Positions 1 through 10,000 of a stretch of DNA of 64,000 nucleotides are shown here, one piece after another. The stretch comes from JADFJB01 sp964464595 (GTDB lineage Bacteria > Zhuqueibacterota > JdFR-76 > DREG01). The stretch lies in NCBI GenBank assembly GCA_964464595.1, contig CAYXGW010000009.1, positions 1 to 64,000 on the forward strand, given 5' to 3'. Made by a program: the position numbers and the translations under genes. Each line of letters opens with the position of its first letter. Position 1 is the first letter of the stretch. The notes under the pieces were generated by a model, which was not told where the DNA came from, made no database searches, and saw only the letters and a list, made by a program, of their open reading frames with translations.

Positions 1-259
1 AAGATTCTTTGGTTGCAGTGTCGTCTGTTTCTGTTTTATAGAGATTAAAGTCGCTATTTTTGCGTAAATCATCGATTACTGATTTTAGCGATTGCAGCCT
101 GGAATTTACTTGTTTCCAGGCGTCTTTTTTTTGGTTGAATCCATCTTGCCGGCCATTTAATAAAATGATCGGACGCCTTTCCAAGGCAATAAGATTTGAA
201 AGTATACTTTGTGTATCTAAACCGGATGCCAGTCCACCAATTGAAAAACTACTGGGCAT
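1..259 (-). CDS. fliD: FliD, flagellar filament cap (partial, N-terminus)
   Basis: The last gene of the window runs off the left edge, so only about 86 N-terminal residues are present. The start MPSSFSIGGLASGLDTQSI is the typical FliD/HAP2 opening, in which a G-L-A-S-G-L-D-T motif precedes a helical D0 region. FliD is exported through the flagellar apparatus and caps the growing filament so that flagellin subunits can fold in. The ATG at 259 has a GGGAGA ribosome binding site eight bases upstream. It follows flaG by 44 bp in the same direction, the usual flaG-fliD order, so the two are probably co-transcribed. Recognition is confident despite the truncation. Confidence 0.93.
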   Translation of the reverse strand, partial: MPSSFSIGGLASGLDTQSILSNLIALERRPIILLNGRQDGFNQKKDAWKQVNSRLQSLKSVIDDLRKNSDFNLYKTETDDTATKES

Positions 260-303
260 TTATAAAATCTCCCATTAAAAACACACCACATCCCAATGAA
301 AAC

Positions 304-675
304 CTACACTTTTTCATCTAACATCATTCCAAGAACTTCATCTATTCTTGCCATGGTATTCAGCATAACTTCCGGGGGAATTTGTCGTATGGTTTCACCA
401 GTATCTTTGTCTACTATTTTGACAATCACTTTCTCCGAGCGATCGTCAATTTCAAACCTGAGCTGGTGACTAAACAAATCTACAACCTGATTGAGTTTCT
501 CAGTTTGTGATTTAAGAGCATTCTTATCAACATTATCATCATCGAATTTTTTGGCAGAAACTTTCTTTTGCATCTGTTCTTGAGAATGAGTGATATTGGC
601 TTCTTTAGTAACAACAGAACCAATATTTGGTTTGTATTCAGCTGCAACTTGTGCCACTGAACTAATCTCACTCAT
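304..675 (-). CDS. flaG: FlaG family flagellar protein
   Basis: A 123-residue protein with a variable polar N-terminal half and a conserved C-terminal FlaG domain (roughly residues 50-120). That domain contains the family's signature of an L-R-F-x-I-D segment, then V-K-I-V-D-x-x-T-G-E and I-R-Q-I-P-P-E. FlaG proteins influence filament length and are usually coded between flagellin and fliD, as here. The longer reading frame starts with GTG at 684, but that GTG lies inside the ribosome binding site AAGGTGG. The ATG at 675, five bases after that site, is the better start. A strong flagellin terminator ends just upstream, so flaG needs either read-through or a promoter not recognised here. Confidence 0.9.
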   Translation of the reverse strand: MSEISSVAQVAAEYKPNIGSVVTKEANITHSQEQMQKKVSAKKFDDDNVDKNALKSQTEKLNQVVDLFSHQLRFEIDDRSEKVIVKIVDKDTGETIRQIPPEVMLNTMARIDEVLGMMLDEKV

Positions 676-693
676 TTTGACCACCTTATTAAT

Positions 694-736
694 CTTATAA
701 AAAATATAAAGTGGGAGTTAAATGAATAACTCCCAC
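694..736 (-). terminator. Rho-independent terminator of flagellin
   Basis: Perfect 10-bp inverted repeat GTGGGAGTTA / TAACTCCCAC (711-720 and 727-736) with a 6-nt loop. On the minus strand it is followed by a T-rich run. It lies 22 bp beyond the flagellin stop codon, which fits a highly expressed single-gene transcript. Confidence 0.9.
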
Positions 737-758
737 ATGATTAACGTTTAAACTACGT

Positions 759-1883
759 TTATCGTAACAGGGACAGTACGTTTTGTGATGTACTGTTTGC
801 CTGTGCCAACATTGAAGTACCAGCTTGAACAAGTATTTGATTTCTTGTGAACAAGGATACTTCTAATGCAAAGTCAGCATCTCTAATATTAGATTCAGAT
901 GCCTGCAGGTTTTCTGCAGTATTATTTGCACTTGCAATTGTGTATCCGAGCCTGTTCTGAACCGAACCTAAAGTAGCACGCTGGCTATTCACAGCACCGA
1001 TTGCGGTGTCTAATGAATCCAGTGCTGATTGTGCGGTAGACCTGGTAGATACACCTGAACCGCTCAATCCTAAGGTGCTGCCCGTTGCTTTCAGGTTACC
1101 AATACTAAAGGTAATCCTGTTATTTGCATCGTTATCCGCTCCAACCTGGAAGGAACCACCCGAACCTGAATCGACAGTGATAATCTTACCATTCAAATCC
1201 TGATCATCGTAGGCTTCGTTAATGGTAAGCGTAATCCCCAATTCTGAGAAGTTCACAGTTTGGGTTTCACCTTCAGCAGGATCGGTAGTTATTGTAACAC
1301 TTTGCGTAATTGTGCCATTGGTCATTTGAATGGATGTTCCCGATGCATCTGTGATTGTGAAGACTCCAGATGCAGCTCCATTCAATGCAATCGCCTGGAC
1401 ACCTTCGGTTGCGCCAGCAGTTGTTTCAGCAGCCGCATAACTTACTGCATTACCACTATAACTACCGTTGATCAGCGCTGTACCATTATACTTTGTCGCA
1501 TCAGCAATACGATCAATTTCAGAACTTAATTGGCTATATTCTGAATTCAAATAACCACGATCTGTATCTGTTACACTGTCAGAAGATGCTTGAACGGCAA
1601 GTTCACGCATCCGTTCTAACATATTATGAACCTCAACCATTGCACCTTCTGCGGTCTGAACAAGATTTGTGGCCTGAGCCGCATTTGCACTTGCCATATG
1701 CAAACCGGAAATTTGGGAGCGCATATTTTGCGAAATACCCAGTCCTGCAGCATCATCAGCCGCACGGTTAATGCGTAAACCTGATGACAGGCGCTCTAAT
1801 GATTTTGATAACATCGCATCGTTAATCGCCAAGTTACGACTGGCGTTAAGTGAAGTGATGTTATTATAGATTCTTAAACCCAT
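759..1883 (-). CDS. fliC: Flagellin
   Basis: A 374-residue flagellin, the filament subunit secreted by the flagellar export machine. Residues 1-165 form the conserved N-terminal D0/D1 part (I-N-x-N-I-T-S-L-N-A type opening, then S-S-G-L-R-I-N-R-A-A-D-D-A-A-G-L). Residues 285-374 form the C-terminal D1/D0 part ending in Q-N-V-L-S-L-L-R. The central 165-285 segment is short, Ser/Thr/Gly-rich and variable. That is where O-linked glycans are normally attached, so it is the likely substrate of the glycan island next door (inference). The ATG at 1883 has an AGGAGG site. It has its own promoter and terminator and a leader with probable CsrA sites. It is the only flagellin gene in the window. Confidence 0.97.
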   Translation of the reverse strand: MGLRIYNNITSLNASRNLAINDAMLSKSLERLSSGLRINRAADDAAGLGISQNMRSQISGLHMASANAAQATNLVQTAEGAMVEVHNMLERMRELAVQASSDSVTDTDRGYLNSEYSQLSSEIDRIADATKYNGTALINGSYSGNAVSYAAAETTAGATEGVQAIALNGAASGVFTITDASGTSIQMTNGTITQSVTITTDPAEGETQTVNFSELGITLTINEAYDDQDLNGKIITVDSGSGGSFQVGADNDANNRITFSIGNLKATGSTLGLSGSGVSTRSTAQSALDSLDTAIGAVNSQRATLGSVQNRLGYTIASANNTAENLQASESNIRDADFALEVSLFTRNQILVQAGTSMLAQANSTSQNVLSLLR

Positions 1884-1888
1884 ATTAT

Positions 1889-1926
1889 ACCTCCTTGTTA
1901 TTAATAAATATGCATCCTTGCATATT
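1889..1926 (-). promoter_or_regulatory. Flagellin leader with two CsrA-type GGA sites
   Basis: The distal element is a perfect 8-bp hairpin, AATATGCA (1907-1914) and its complement (1919-1926), whose minus-strand loop is AGGA. Read as RNA, AUGCAAGGAUGC matches the CsrA consensus RUACARGGAUGU at 10 of 12 positions. The proximal element, AACAAGGAGGT (1889-1899), is the Shine-Dalgarno itself and contains a second CAAGGA core. The two GGA triplets are 23 nt apart. This resembles the two-site flagellin leader of Bacillus, where CsrA blocks ribosome entry and FliW relieves it. Confidence 0.75.
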
Positions 1927-1966
1927 AATTCAGTTTGTTTTATTCATCTAATTCCAGCGGCCGGCA

Positions 1967-1992
1967 TTAGCCGGAATTTTTTGAACTCTTTA
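1967..1992 (-). promoter_or_regulatory. Sigma-28-like promoter of flagellin
   Basis: On the minus strand TAAA (1989-1992) is followed after 14 bases by CCGGCTAA (1967-1974). The sigma-28 consensus is TAAA-N15-GCCGATAA, so the -35 is exact and the -10 matches at 5 of 8 positions. The fliA gene in this window codes for the matching sigma factor. The -10-like element sits inside the perfect inverted repeat CCGGC-TAAT-GCCGG. The start of transcription would lie about 75-80 bases upstream of the ATG. Confidence 0.55.
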
Positions 1993-2085
1993 AAATATCG
2001 TCATATTATAAGATTACTTTAATGGAAGATTGATGTTTTGGATTAAGAAAAAGGAAGGATTTTGGGGGGGATGGTTGATCGAAGA

Positions 2086-4041
2086 TTAAAGACTGGGAAG
2101 AAGAGGTTGTACTGCATTTTTTTTAACTTGTTCGATTTGATTTTGGCACATCTGATGTGCTTCATCGATACCTAGCTGTTGATAGCATTGGCCCATTTTA
2201 TTTAATATTTCTATTACCTGTTGATTGTTTTCTGCAAAATTCATTCCTTGTTCAAATGTATTTATTGACTGAAATATTCTTTTGTTTTTCATTTGAATAT
2301 CAGCCAATTGCAATAAAAACCTCAAAGTATTTTCCTGATCAAGAAATAAAGCAACACGCAATTGTAGTTCTGACAAAACAAAATCTTTGTTCCTTACTGA
2401 TTTGTCTATTTCTTTTATGATATGAACAATAAATTCATTGATGTCTTTTTCTTGTAATTCCGGATGACTACTATTAAAATTTGTCCAAAATGATTCCGTT
2501 TTTTCAAAATACAAATCTAATAAATAACTCATCCATAGTTCGGTTTTGCCGCTTAAATGCAAAGAGTATTTTTGTACTACAGAATTTAAATCTCCCTTAT
2601 CCATTAAACATAAAATAAAAAACGGACTAAAGTTATCATTCCAAATTCCCAGTTTTTGTAAAGTATTAAAATAAGAAAGTGCGTTATCATACCGGCCGCT
2701 ACACTGCTCAATAATTGCTAAATTGTATAAGATAATTGGGTGGTTAGGCGACTTTTTTAGAGATTGTTTGAAATATACTTTTGATTTCGTTAACCAGCCC
2801 ATAGTTAAGTATAAATCTCCCATTTTATAATCATAGTAGAAATATTCAGGGTCTTTTTCTTTAGCTAATGTGTAATAGTGAACGACTTCTTTATAATTGC
2901 CTGTGTTTCTATTCATTTCGGCAAGAAACTTGTAAGCATCCGGTTTATGGGGAGCTAATTCTATAGCCTCCTTAAGATACAAATTTGCAGATTCCGGATA
3001 GCCTAGTTCCAACTTGCTTTTACCCAATAGCACCAATTTTCCATACTCTAAGGCTGTATAATCTAAAGGGAAAAAAGAAACTTCTTCATCAGGATTAATT
3101 TCTGTTTCATTTAAATATTGATCAGCTCGATCGTAATTACCTGAATAAACACTTACCTCTGCAATAGATATTTTAAGAAATGCAGTATTCGGATTAATTT
3201 CTTCAGCTGCTCTAAGATTAGTTAAAGCGCTATCAAAATCATTTAATTCAAAATAGGTTCTACCAAGCAATATCAATGAAAAATAATAAGCCGGATCGGT
3301 TTTCTTAAAACCCGGTGAGTGGTTCAATAGAAATTCAAACTCTTCTTTTGCTTTTTCGTTTTGTTTTAAAGTGTGAAGTGCAAGCGCATATTGATATCGA
3401 ATTGTGTTATCTCCCGGTTGGCTTGTAAGCCATTTGTACATCATGCCAATATAGCGTTCCTTTTTCTTTTTAACAACCTCTAAACTACTGTACCCGGTGT
3501 GGTAAAGGATAGCATCTGATTTTAGGATAGGTAATCCTAAACGATTAATACTGATTGCAACTTGTTCATGAACCGGCCGTTCGAATTGAATTTCTTTATG
3601 ATTCGGAAACATTCTTAATTGAAGACACTGTGATTTTTCAAATCCATCGTTTATTAATTTGAAATAAAATGCTCTATTCGGGTTTTTCTGTGCTAATTTG
3701 CGGATAAGAAGATGCTGGTCTGGATAAATACGGTCATCAGCATCAAGCCAGATAATCCATTTTCCCCTGGCATGTTTTAATGATACATTTCTTGCCGCCG
3801 AAAAATCATCAATCCATTGGAAATGAAAAAGCTTTACACCATACTTCTTAGCAATCGATATTGTTTTATCTACGGAACCAGTATCGACAACAATTATTTC
3901 GTCGGCAAAGCCATTTGCAAGTTTAAGACAATCGCCAATATTTTTTTCTTCATTTTTTACAATCATACATACGCTTATGAGAGGCGCTTTGATTTTTGAA
4001 TGCTTATTTTTTTTATTTTTCTTTTTCACTTTGATATTCAA
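2086..4041 (-). CDS. Family 2 glycosyltransferase with TPR array
   Basis: A 651-residue protein. After a Lys-rich start, residues 20-240 form a GT-A family 2 domain: I-S-V-C-M-I-V-K-N-E-E-K-N-I, then V-V-D-T-G-S-x-D-x-T, and W-L-D-A-D-D as the metal/nucleotide-sugar DxD motif. The rest, about 200-640, is a long run of tetratricopeptide repeats. This SunS-like glycosyltransferase plus TPR form transfers a sugar to protein or glycan acceptors, with the TPRs holding the acceptor. It lies directly upstream of flagellin, so flagellin is the obvious candidate acceptor (inference). The start codon is TTG with a weak AGAAAG site. No signal peptide or membrane segment is seen, so it acts in the cytoplasm before export. 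Confidence 0.85.
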   Translation of the reverse strand: MNIKVKKKNKKNKHSKIKAPLISVCMIVKNEEKNIGDCLKLANGFADEIIVVDTGSVDKTISIAKKYGVKLFHFQWIDDFSAARNVSLKHARGKWIIWLDADDRIYPDQHLLIRKLAQKNPNRAFYFKLINDGFEKSQCLQLRMFPNHKEIQFERPVHEQVAISINRLGLPILKSDAILYHTGYSSLEVVKKKKERYIGMMYKWLTSQPGDNTIRYQYALALHTLKQNEKAKEEFEFLLNHSPGFKKTDPAYYFSLILLGRTYFELNDFDSALTNLRAAEEINPNTAFLKISIAEVSVYSGNYDRADQYLNETEINPDEEVSFFPLDYTALEYGKLVLLGKSKLELGYPESANLYLKEAIELAPHKPDAYKFLAEMNRNTGNYKEVVHYYTLAKEKDPEYFYYDYKMGDLYLTMGWLTKSKVYFKQSLKKSPNHPIILYNLAIIEQCSGRYDNALSYFNTLQKLGIWNDNFSPFFILCLMDKGDLNSVVQKYSLHLSGKTELWMSYLLDLYFEKTESFWTNFNSSHPELQEKDINEFIVHIIKEIDKSVRNKDFVLSELQLRVALFLDQENTLRFLLQLADIQMKNKRIFQSINTFEQGMNFAENNQQVIEILNKMGQCYQQLGIDEAHQMCQNQIEQVKKNAVQPLLPSL

Positions 4042-4205
4042 ATTAATCGTCTTTCTAGAATTTTGTGAAAATTAACGAAAACTTCTTAAAATAATTTCCC
4101 GGGCTAATCTCAAGATGCATCGTCTAAAATTGGATAATAAAATGGGTAGTTCAAGAATTCAATAAATTTGATATTCCGGTTTGGAGGTTTCTTGTTTTGT
4201 ATGAT

Positions 4206-7022
4206 TCATACTTGTCTATTCTCTCGGAGGGAATGGCGTGTAACCAGCTGGATGTTATTTGGGCTTACATTTCGACTGTTTTCTATTGCTGTGAATGTTT
4301 CAAGTAATTGCTTTGGCTTTATTGGTTTTGACAAATAAGCTGATATACCAATTTCTCTACACCTGGCGGCATCTCCCCTTTTACCTGTCGAAGATAGAAT
4401 CATAATCATGGAATGGTTCAAATCTTCAGTTTTTGAAATATGGCGTGCAAGTGCAAATCCATCAATTTCAGAAATATTTGCATCGATAAGTATGTAAGAG
4501 AAAGCTTCCCCTAGAGTTCTTGATTTCTCAATTTCAAGTAAAGCTCTTTTTCCGCTTTCCACAACAATCGATTTCATATTCCACTTCGCAAAAATATCTT
4601 TAAATGATTTTCTACTTTGTGGTACACTATCGACAACTAGAACTTTTTTATTTTTCAAATTTAGCTCAGAGTGCTTATCTACCGCTGTACTTTTGATATC
4701 AGCAACATCAAATTTCACTTTGAAATGGAATTTACTACCAACCCCAACCCTGCTTTCAACCCAGATTTTGCCATTCATTAATTCTACCAATTGTTTGGTT
4801 AAAGCAAGTCCCAGGCCTGTTCCGCCGAATTCTCTTGTAGCAGATCCATCCGCCTGTGCAAACGAGTAAAAAATCATATTCAGCTTTTCTTTAGGAATGC
4901 CTATACCAGAATCTTCAACAATAAAACGAATCTCAACCCGATTTCCAGATCGAGACAATACTGAAGCAGATATTGATATTTTTCCTTTGTCCGTAAATTT
5001 AATCGAATTGGATACTAAATTTACCAGGATTTGGCGAAGCCTTCCCGGGTCGCCGGATAATTGTTTTGGTACACTTACATCAAAATCTATATTTAAATCC
5101 AGCCCTTTCTCATGCGCCTGGGTAGAAAGTGTTTTGATAGAATTATAGGTGCAATCTCTTATGTTAAATTCTATTAATTCAAATTCCAGTTTCCCTGATT
5201 CTATCTTTGAAAAATCGAGAATATCATTAATCAATTTCAGAAGCGACTGGCTTGAAGTGCGAACTACTTGGATGAAATGTTTTTGCTGGTCGTCGAGTTC
5301 GGATTCAAACAATAGATCACTAAAGCCCATAATTCCATTTAACGGGGTCCGAAGTTCATGGCTCATATTTGCTACAAATTCTGATTTAAGTCGAGATGTC
5401 TCCAAAGCAGCTTCTCGAGCAGCAATTAAGCTACGATCCAACTCTTTGCGATTAGTAATATCTCTCACAATTGCCACTACTTCAGAATAACTACTAACAA
5501 CAATTCTCGCTTCATAATCCCTTAATTTATTGCTATGTGAAATTTGGAAATCAAAAACCTGTATTTCTTTAGTTTCAAATGCACTATGAATGCTGGTCTT
5601 TATTTGTTCGGCAACATCATTTGGGAAGAGCTCGCTGATTTTTGTCCCGATCACTTTCCTTGAATTTTGAGTTATCTTCGGGGGTTTATAAGATAAAATC
5701 ACACCATGCTTGTCGATCTGAAACATTAAATCAGGAATTGCATTAATTAAGGCCTGGTTTTTTAATTCACTCGCTAAAACTTCTTGTTCCGCTTGAATTC
5801 TAGCTGTGATGTCAATATTAGAAATTCTTATCAAGTTTTGATTCGGCACAAGAGAAATATTCTGATGGTAATGAGATTGATAATATTGAACTTCTCTAAA
5901 TGATCTGGAACTGCCTTTTAACTTCAAATCTCTCACAAAGGGTTGAATTTCACACAAAATAGGATGTGACAATTCTTTTTTCTTGAGGTCCGGAAACAAA
6001 GAAGAAGACATTGGATTGACATACGTAATTTTACCTTCGGGGCCTAATTCAATAATCGAGACTGGATCATTTTCAGGAAAGGTTGCCAACCAAGCCACTT
6101 CTTTATGCGCTTTTTTCTTTTCAGTGATGTCGGTAATTCGGGCTAAATGATAAATTTCATCGGAAATATCAATGTTCTTAATTACCATATCACCCCAAAA
6201 CCCTGATCCAGCCAAAGTTTTAAATTCCAATTCCTTTTCCCACTTGCCATTTTCATGAATGGCGCTTTGCAGTTTTTCCAAAGCATCTATCTCAAAAGCT
6301 ACTTCAGAAAGATTTCTCAAATGAATTCCAATCAAACTTTCTTTACTATCAGCCTTAAACATATTTACTGCACTCGCATTACAATCAACAGTATCCTGCT
6401 TTTTCCTATCCACAAGGAACATAGCATCGGCAGATTCATTAAATATCGTTTTCATTAAATCTTCACTAATTTCCAGGTTTTTTTGAATGAACAATTTGGA
6501 TCGTAGCGCCAAAAACGAAATCAACCCTATTGTTGAAATGGAACCAATAAAAATGTTTCGGTCAACATAGGGGTTTGGATCATACCAACCAGCTAGAGCT
6601 GAAGATGTAATGGTTAAAAGGAAGTACCATGAAAGTTGATTGACTGAAGTAAAGCTAACACTGCTTGCCAAAATAACTACAACCAAGCTGAAAACATATT
6701 CAAAAGAGAAGTGGTTAACGGATGCTACAAGTATTGACCACAAGGTAACTGTAAAACTAAAAAAATAGACAATTTGACGCATCCAGATTTTTAGCAGCTG
6801 AATTTTATACGAGAGTCCGACAACAGATAAACCGATAAGAACCATAATAATTCTATCAGTTACATAGTTTTTTGCATCCGGATTTGTACTTTCGTAAATC
6901 CCGCCCAATATCGGAATGAGAACAGTAAGAACAATACAAAACTCTCTATAGATTTGCAGATCTTTTTCAGATAAAGGCAATAAGGTGTTTGGATTAGAAT
7001 CCAAGGTTCTATTATTGAACAT
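4206..7022 (-). CDS. Hybrid sensor histidine kinase (TM-PAS-PAS-PAS-HisKA-HATPase-REC)
   Basis: A 938-residue membrane kinase. Residues 28-175 carry about six hydrophobic segments. Three PAS-like regions follow (about 185-300, 305-420 and 425-535). The dimerisation domain has M-S-H-E-L-R-T-P with the phospho-accepting His555. The ATPase domain spans about 655-775 (N-box around 668-675, D-S-G-I-G-I-P, G-G-T-G-L-G-L). A C-terminal receiver has Asp847 as likely phosphoacceptor and the conserved Lys899. It should autophosphorylate and pass phosphate to its own receiver and then to an unknown partner. No response regulator with an output domain is adjacent. It sits between the glycan island and the flagellin locus, so a link to flagellar or surface-glycan control is possible but unproven. 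Confidence 0.9.
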   Translation of the reverse strand: MFNNRTLDSNPNTLLPLSEKDLQIYREFCIVLTVLIPILGGIYESTNPDAKNYVTDRIIMVLIGLSVVGLSYKIQLLKIWMRQIVYFFSFTVTLWSILVASVNHFSFEYVFSLVVVILASSVSFTSVNQLSWYFLLTITSSALAGWYDPNPYVDRNIFIGSISTIGLISFLALRSKLFIQKNLEISEDLMKTIFNESADAMFLVDRKKQDTVDCNASAVNMFKADSKESLIGIHLRNLSEVAFEIDALEKLQSAIHENGKWEKELEFKTLAGSGFWGDMVIKNIDISDEIYHLARITDITEKKKAHKEVAWLATFPENDPVSIIELGPEGKITYVNPMSSSLFPDLKKKELSHPILCEIQPFVRDLKLKGSSRSFREVQYYQSHYHQNISLVPNQNLIRISNIDITARIQAEQEVLASELKNQALINAIPDLMFQIDKHGVILSYKPPKITQNSRKVIGTKISELFPNDVAEQIKTSIHSAFETKEIQVFDFQISHSNKLRDYEARIVVSSYSEVVAIVRDITNRKELDRSLIAAREAALETSRLKSEFVANMSHELRTPLNGIMGFSDLLFESELDDQQKHFIQVVRTSSQSLLKLINDILDFSKIESGKLEFELIEFNIRDCTYNSIKTLSTQAHEKGLDLNIDFDVSVPKQLSGDPGRLRQILVNLVSNSIKFTDKGKISISASVLSRSGNRVEIRFIVEDSGIGIPKEKLNMIFYSFAQADGSATREFGGTGLGLALTKQLVELMNGKIWVESRVGVGSKFHFKVKFDVADIKSTAVDKHSELNLKNKKVLVVDSVPQSRKSFKDIFAKWNMKSIVVESGKRALLEIEKSRTLGEAFSYILIDANISEIDGFALARHISKTEDLNHSMIMILSSTGKRGDAARCREIGISAYLSKPIKPKQLLETFTAIENSRNVSPNNIQLVTRHSLRENRQV

Positions 7023-7064
7023 TAAAATGCTCTTGTTAGATTTATTCGGTTATTGATTTTCAAA

Positions 7065-10000
7065 TCAGGTTAACTCACCAACCAAATTATTGTCTTTACA
7101 AATTTCAGTAATTTTTTGCATCACTTCATCGTTCATGCTCAGATTAGGAATTATTTGCATAAGGTTCTCAATCGCATCCAAGTATTTGGTATCTTTTTCT
7201 AATGCCAATAAAAAATATTCTACCGCTTTATTATTATCGCCAATTTTCCAATTCACAACACCCAGATTATTTAAAGCAACAGTAAAGTACGGATTCCATT
7301 CCAACGCTTTTTCAAAATATTCTTTGGCACTTTCTAAATCTTCTTTTCCGAACGAATTTTCACCCCGTCTATTCTCCAATTGAGCTAATTCCTCAAGGTC
7401 TTGTTTCAGAAAATATTCTCTACCACGAAATTCAATTTTGTCACCCCATTTATCTTTGAATAACTCCTGATTGGTTTGAATTTGGTCATTGTAATCAATT
7501 TTATTGAGATTAAAGGAATAACTACCTTCATGGTGAATAAACACGTCACCAGCTACAATTTTTTCAAACCCAGCTAAACGGGCTCTCAGGCAAAAATCAT
7601 CATCTTCAAAATTTCCAATTCCATAGCTTTCATCCAGGACACCTATCTTATCGATGACCTCTTTTTTAATCAACAAACAAAAGCCAACTAATTTCTTATT
7701 TGTTAATAAATATTCGTTTTTATGTTGAATAGAAAATTCTCTTGCAAATTGATGCATTTCTTCTTTTGACTGATATTTTAGATTATCTACTTCCTGAACT
7801 GGTGAAAATACTTGATTTGATTTGGGACCAGTTAACCCAACTTCGGGTGCAAGATTAATTGCTCGCACCAATCCTCGCAACCAACCTTTTGTTACTATTG
7901 TATCGTTATTTAAAAGTAATACATAATCACCGTTGCTATGTTTTATGCCAATATTGTTTGCGGCAGCAAAGCCCAGATTTTCTTTATTTTGAAATACAAT
8001 TATGTTTTTCAGGTTACTCAAATAATCCAAAGTTCCATCAGTAGAACCGTTATCAACCACTATTACTTCATATGGGATTTTTGTGTATTTTTGAATACTC
8101 TCGATACAATTTTTAGTAACTTCCATTCCGTTAAAAGTAACCAATATAATTGAAACCAGTTGATTTCGAGCTTGATTCTTTAAATTGTCAGCATTTTTAA
8201 AAACCTCACTTAATAAAATTTTCATTCTATTTTTGTAGGTATGTTTTTTCATAATACTATTTCGCCCCTTCTCTGCAATTTTCTCTCTCTTCTTTTCTTC
8301 TTTTAAAAAATAGTTCAATTTGTCTAGAAGTTCCTTTTCATTAGCATAAAGTATGACTTCTTCTCCTTCTTGAAAAAGTTCAGCCATGCCATTATCAAAT
8401 AAATTGTTTGTAACTAGCAAGCTACCAGTGGACATAGCTTCAAAAACGCGCATATTGATATCATTCTTCAAACTGCGATTGAAAATAATTTTTGAAGCGC
8501 TGTATGTTTTGGCCATTTCATCAAAAAACTGCTGGCCAATAAAAACATTGTCGAAATTGGATTGGATTGTTTGAAGAAGCTCGTTCCTGTTTCCTGGTGC
8601 AAAATGACCAACAAATGAAATGTCATATATTTTGTCTACTTGATGCCTTTTGTGAATGTCCGGATCTGCTGCCAATGGAAGCCATTTTACTTTGTTAATT
8701 CCATCCCTTTTAAGTTTTGCTGCTCCGTCTTTTTGAGCGCTAAAAACAAAATCAAATCTTTTGGCTATTTCTAAGTCGGCATCATAATGAAGGTGCGTAT
8801 CTATAACCCACCAGGCATTTGGCCTGAGATAACAAGGAATTGAAGAATTCAAGTCATCATCGATATAAAGGAACAAATCATAACTTCCGGGTTTTAAACT
8901 TGCCACTTGATTTGGAAGGAAATGATCTACTTGGCATATCGTACTAAGAGCTCGTTTACAGTATTCCCCAGTTGTATCAGGACGTACGACATTATCATAT
9001 ATAATGGCAATTCGTTTACCGGATTGCTGTTTTGATGATTTTAGTAATGGCTGTAAGTTTTTCATAAATTTAGAAGGAACCCCTAAAATATCTATACCCC
9101 AAAGTTGGGTTGAAGAAGGCACTCTTCCCTCACCATACTTCCTTTCAAGTTTTGTATAAAATAGATCCAGGGATTGCTGCATTAATTTCTGTTTTTCCGC
9201 CTGTTGTAATGTTGCAAAACTTGTCTGTCCTTCATGATATACAAATGTGTCGGTTGCGATTAATAATTTATATCCGGATTCTTTCACACGAAGAGAATAG
9301 TCAAGATCGTCATTTCCTAGAAACAGGTCTTCATCCAAAAGACCAACTTTTTCAATCACTTCTTTTCGGATCATTACACAAAAGCCTATGAGGAGTTTTG
9401 TCTCAATAGATTTGTCTTTGTTAGCTTTGAAAATCTGGTGGCTTAATTCTTCAATTGTAAAATTACCTTGTAAATCCTTTTTTACATGCTTTTTAAAATT
9501 TTGAAAGCCAGCGGCATAATTTGAAATAGGCCCAACTGCTCCAACTTCATCCCCAAAATGATTGATCAACTGCTCTGCCCAGCCCTGTAGGACAACGGTA
9601 TCAGGATTCAGCAATACAACAAAATCCCCTTGCGCCTTTTGCATCCCCTGGTTCGAGGCTTTTGAAAAACCCAGGTTTTTTTCATTCTGGATAATTGTGA
9701 TTGGAAATGAATAATCAAACTCGTTACTGATAAATTTTTCAACATCATTTTTCGAGGCATTATCAATTAAGATTATTTCATATACAATAGTTGTATTTAA
9801 GTATATGCTTTTAAGACACTTTGCTATTGATTCTTCCGAATTATAAGTAACTATTACAATTGAGACCAATGGCTGCTCAGGTTTTGATTCAGGGAGTTTG
9901 TTAAATTCCTTTATCAATTCAATCACTTCTTCAGAAAGGGTTTTTAAGGGAAAGAAGCCAAGGTCAAATTCGTTTAGCAAATAAGGCTGTTTTGCAATTT

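Noticed and set aside
1006..1771. Plus-strand frames inside flagellin and other genes.
   Set aside because: They lie opposite well-conserved proteins, lack ribosome sites and match no family, so they are shadows.
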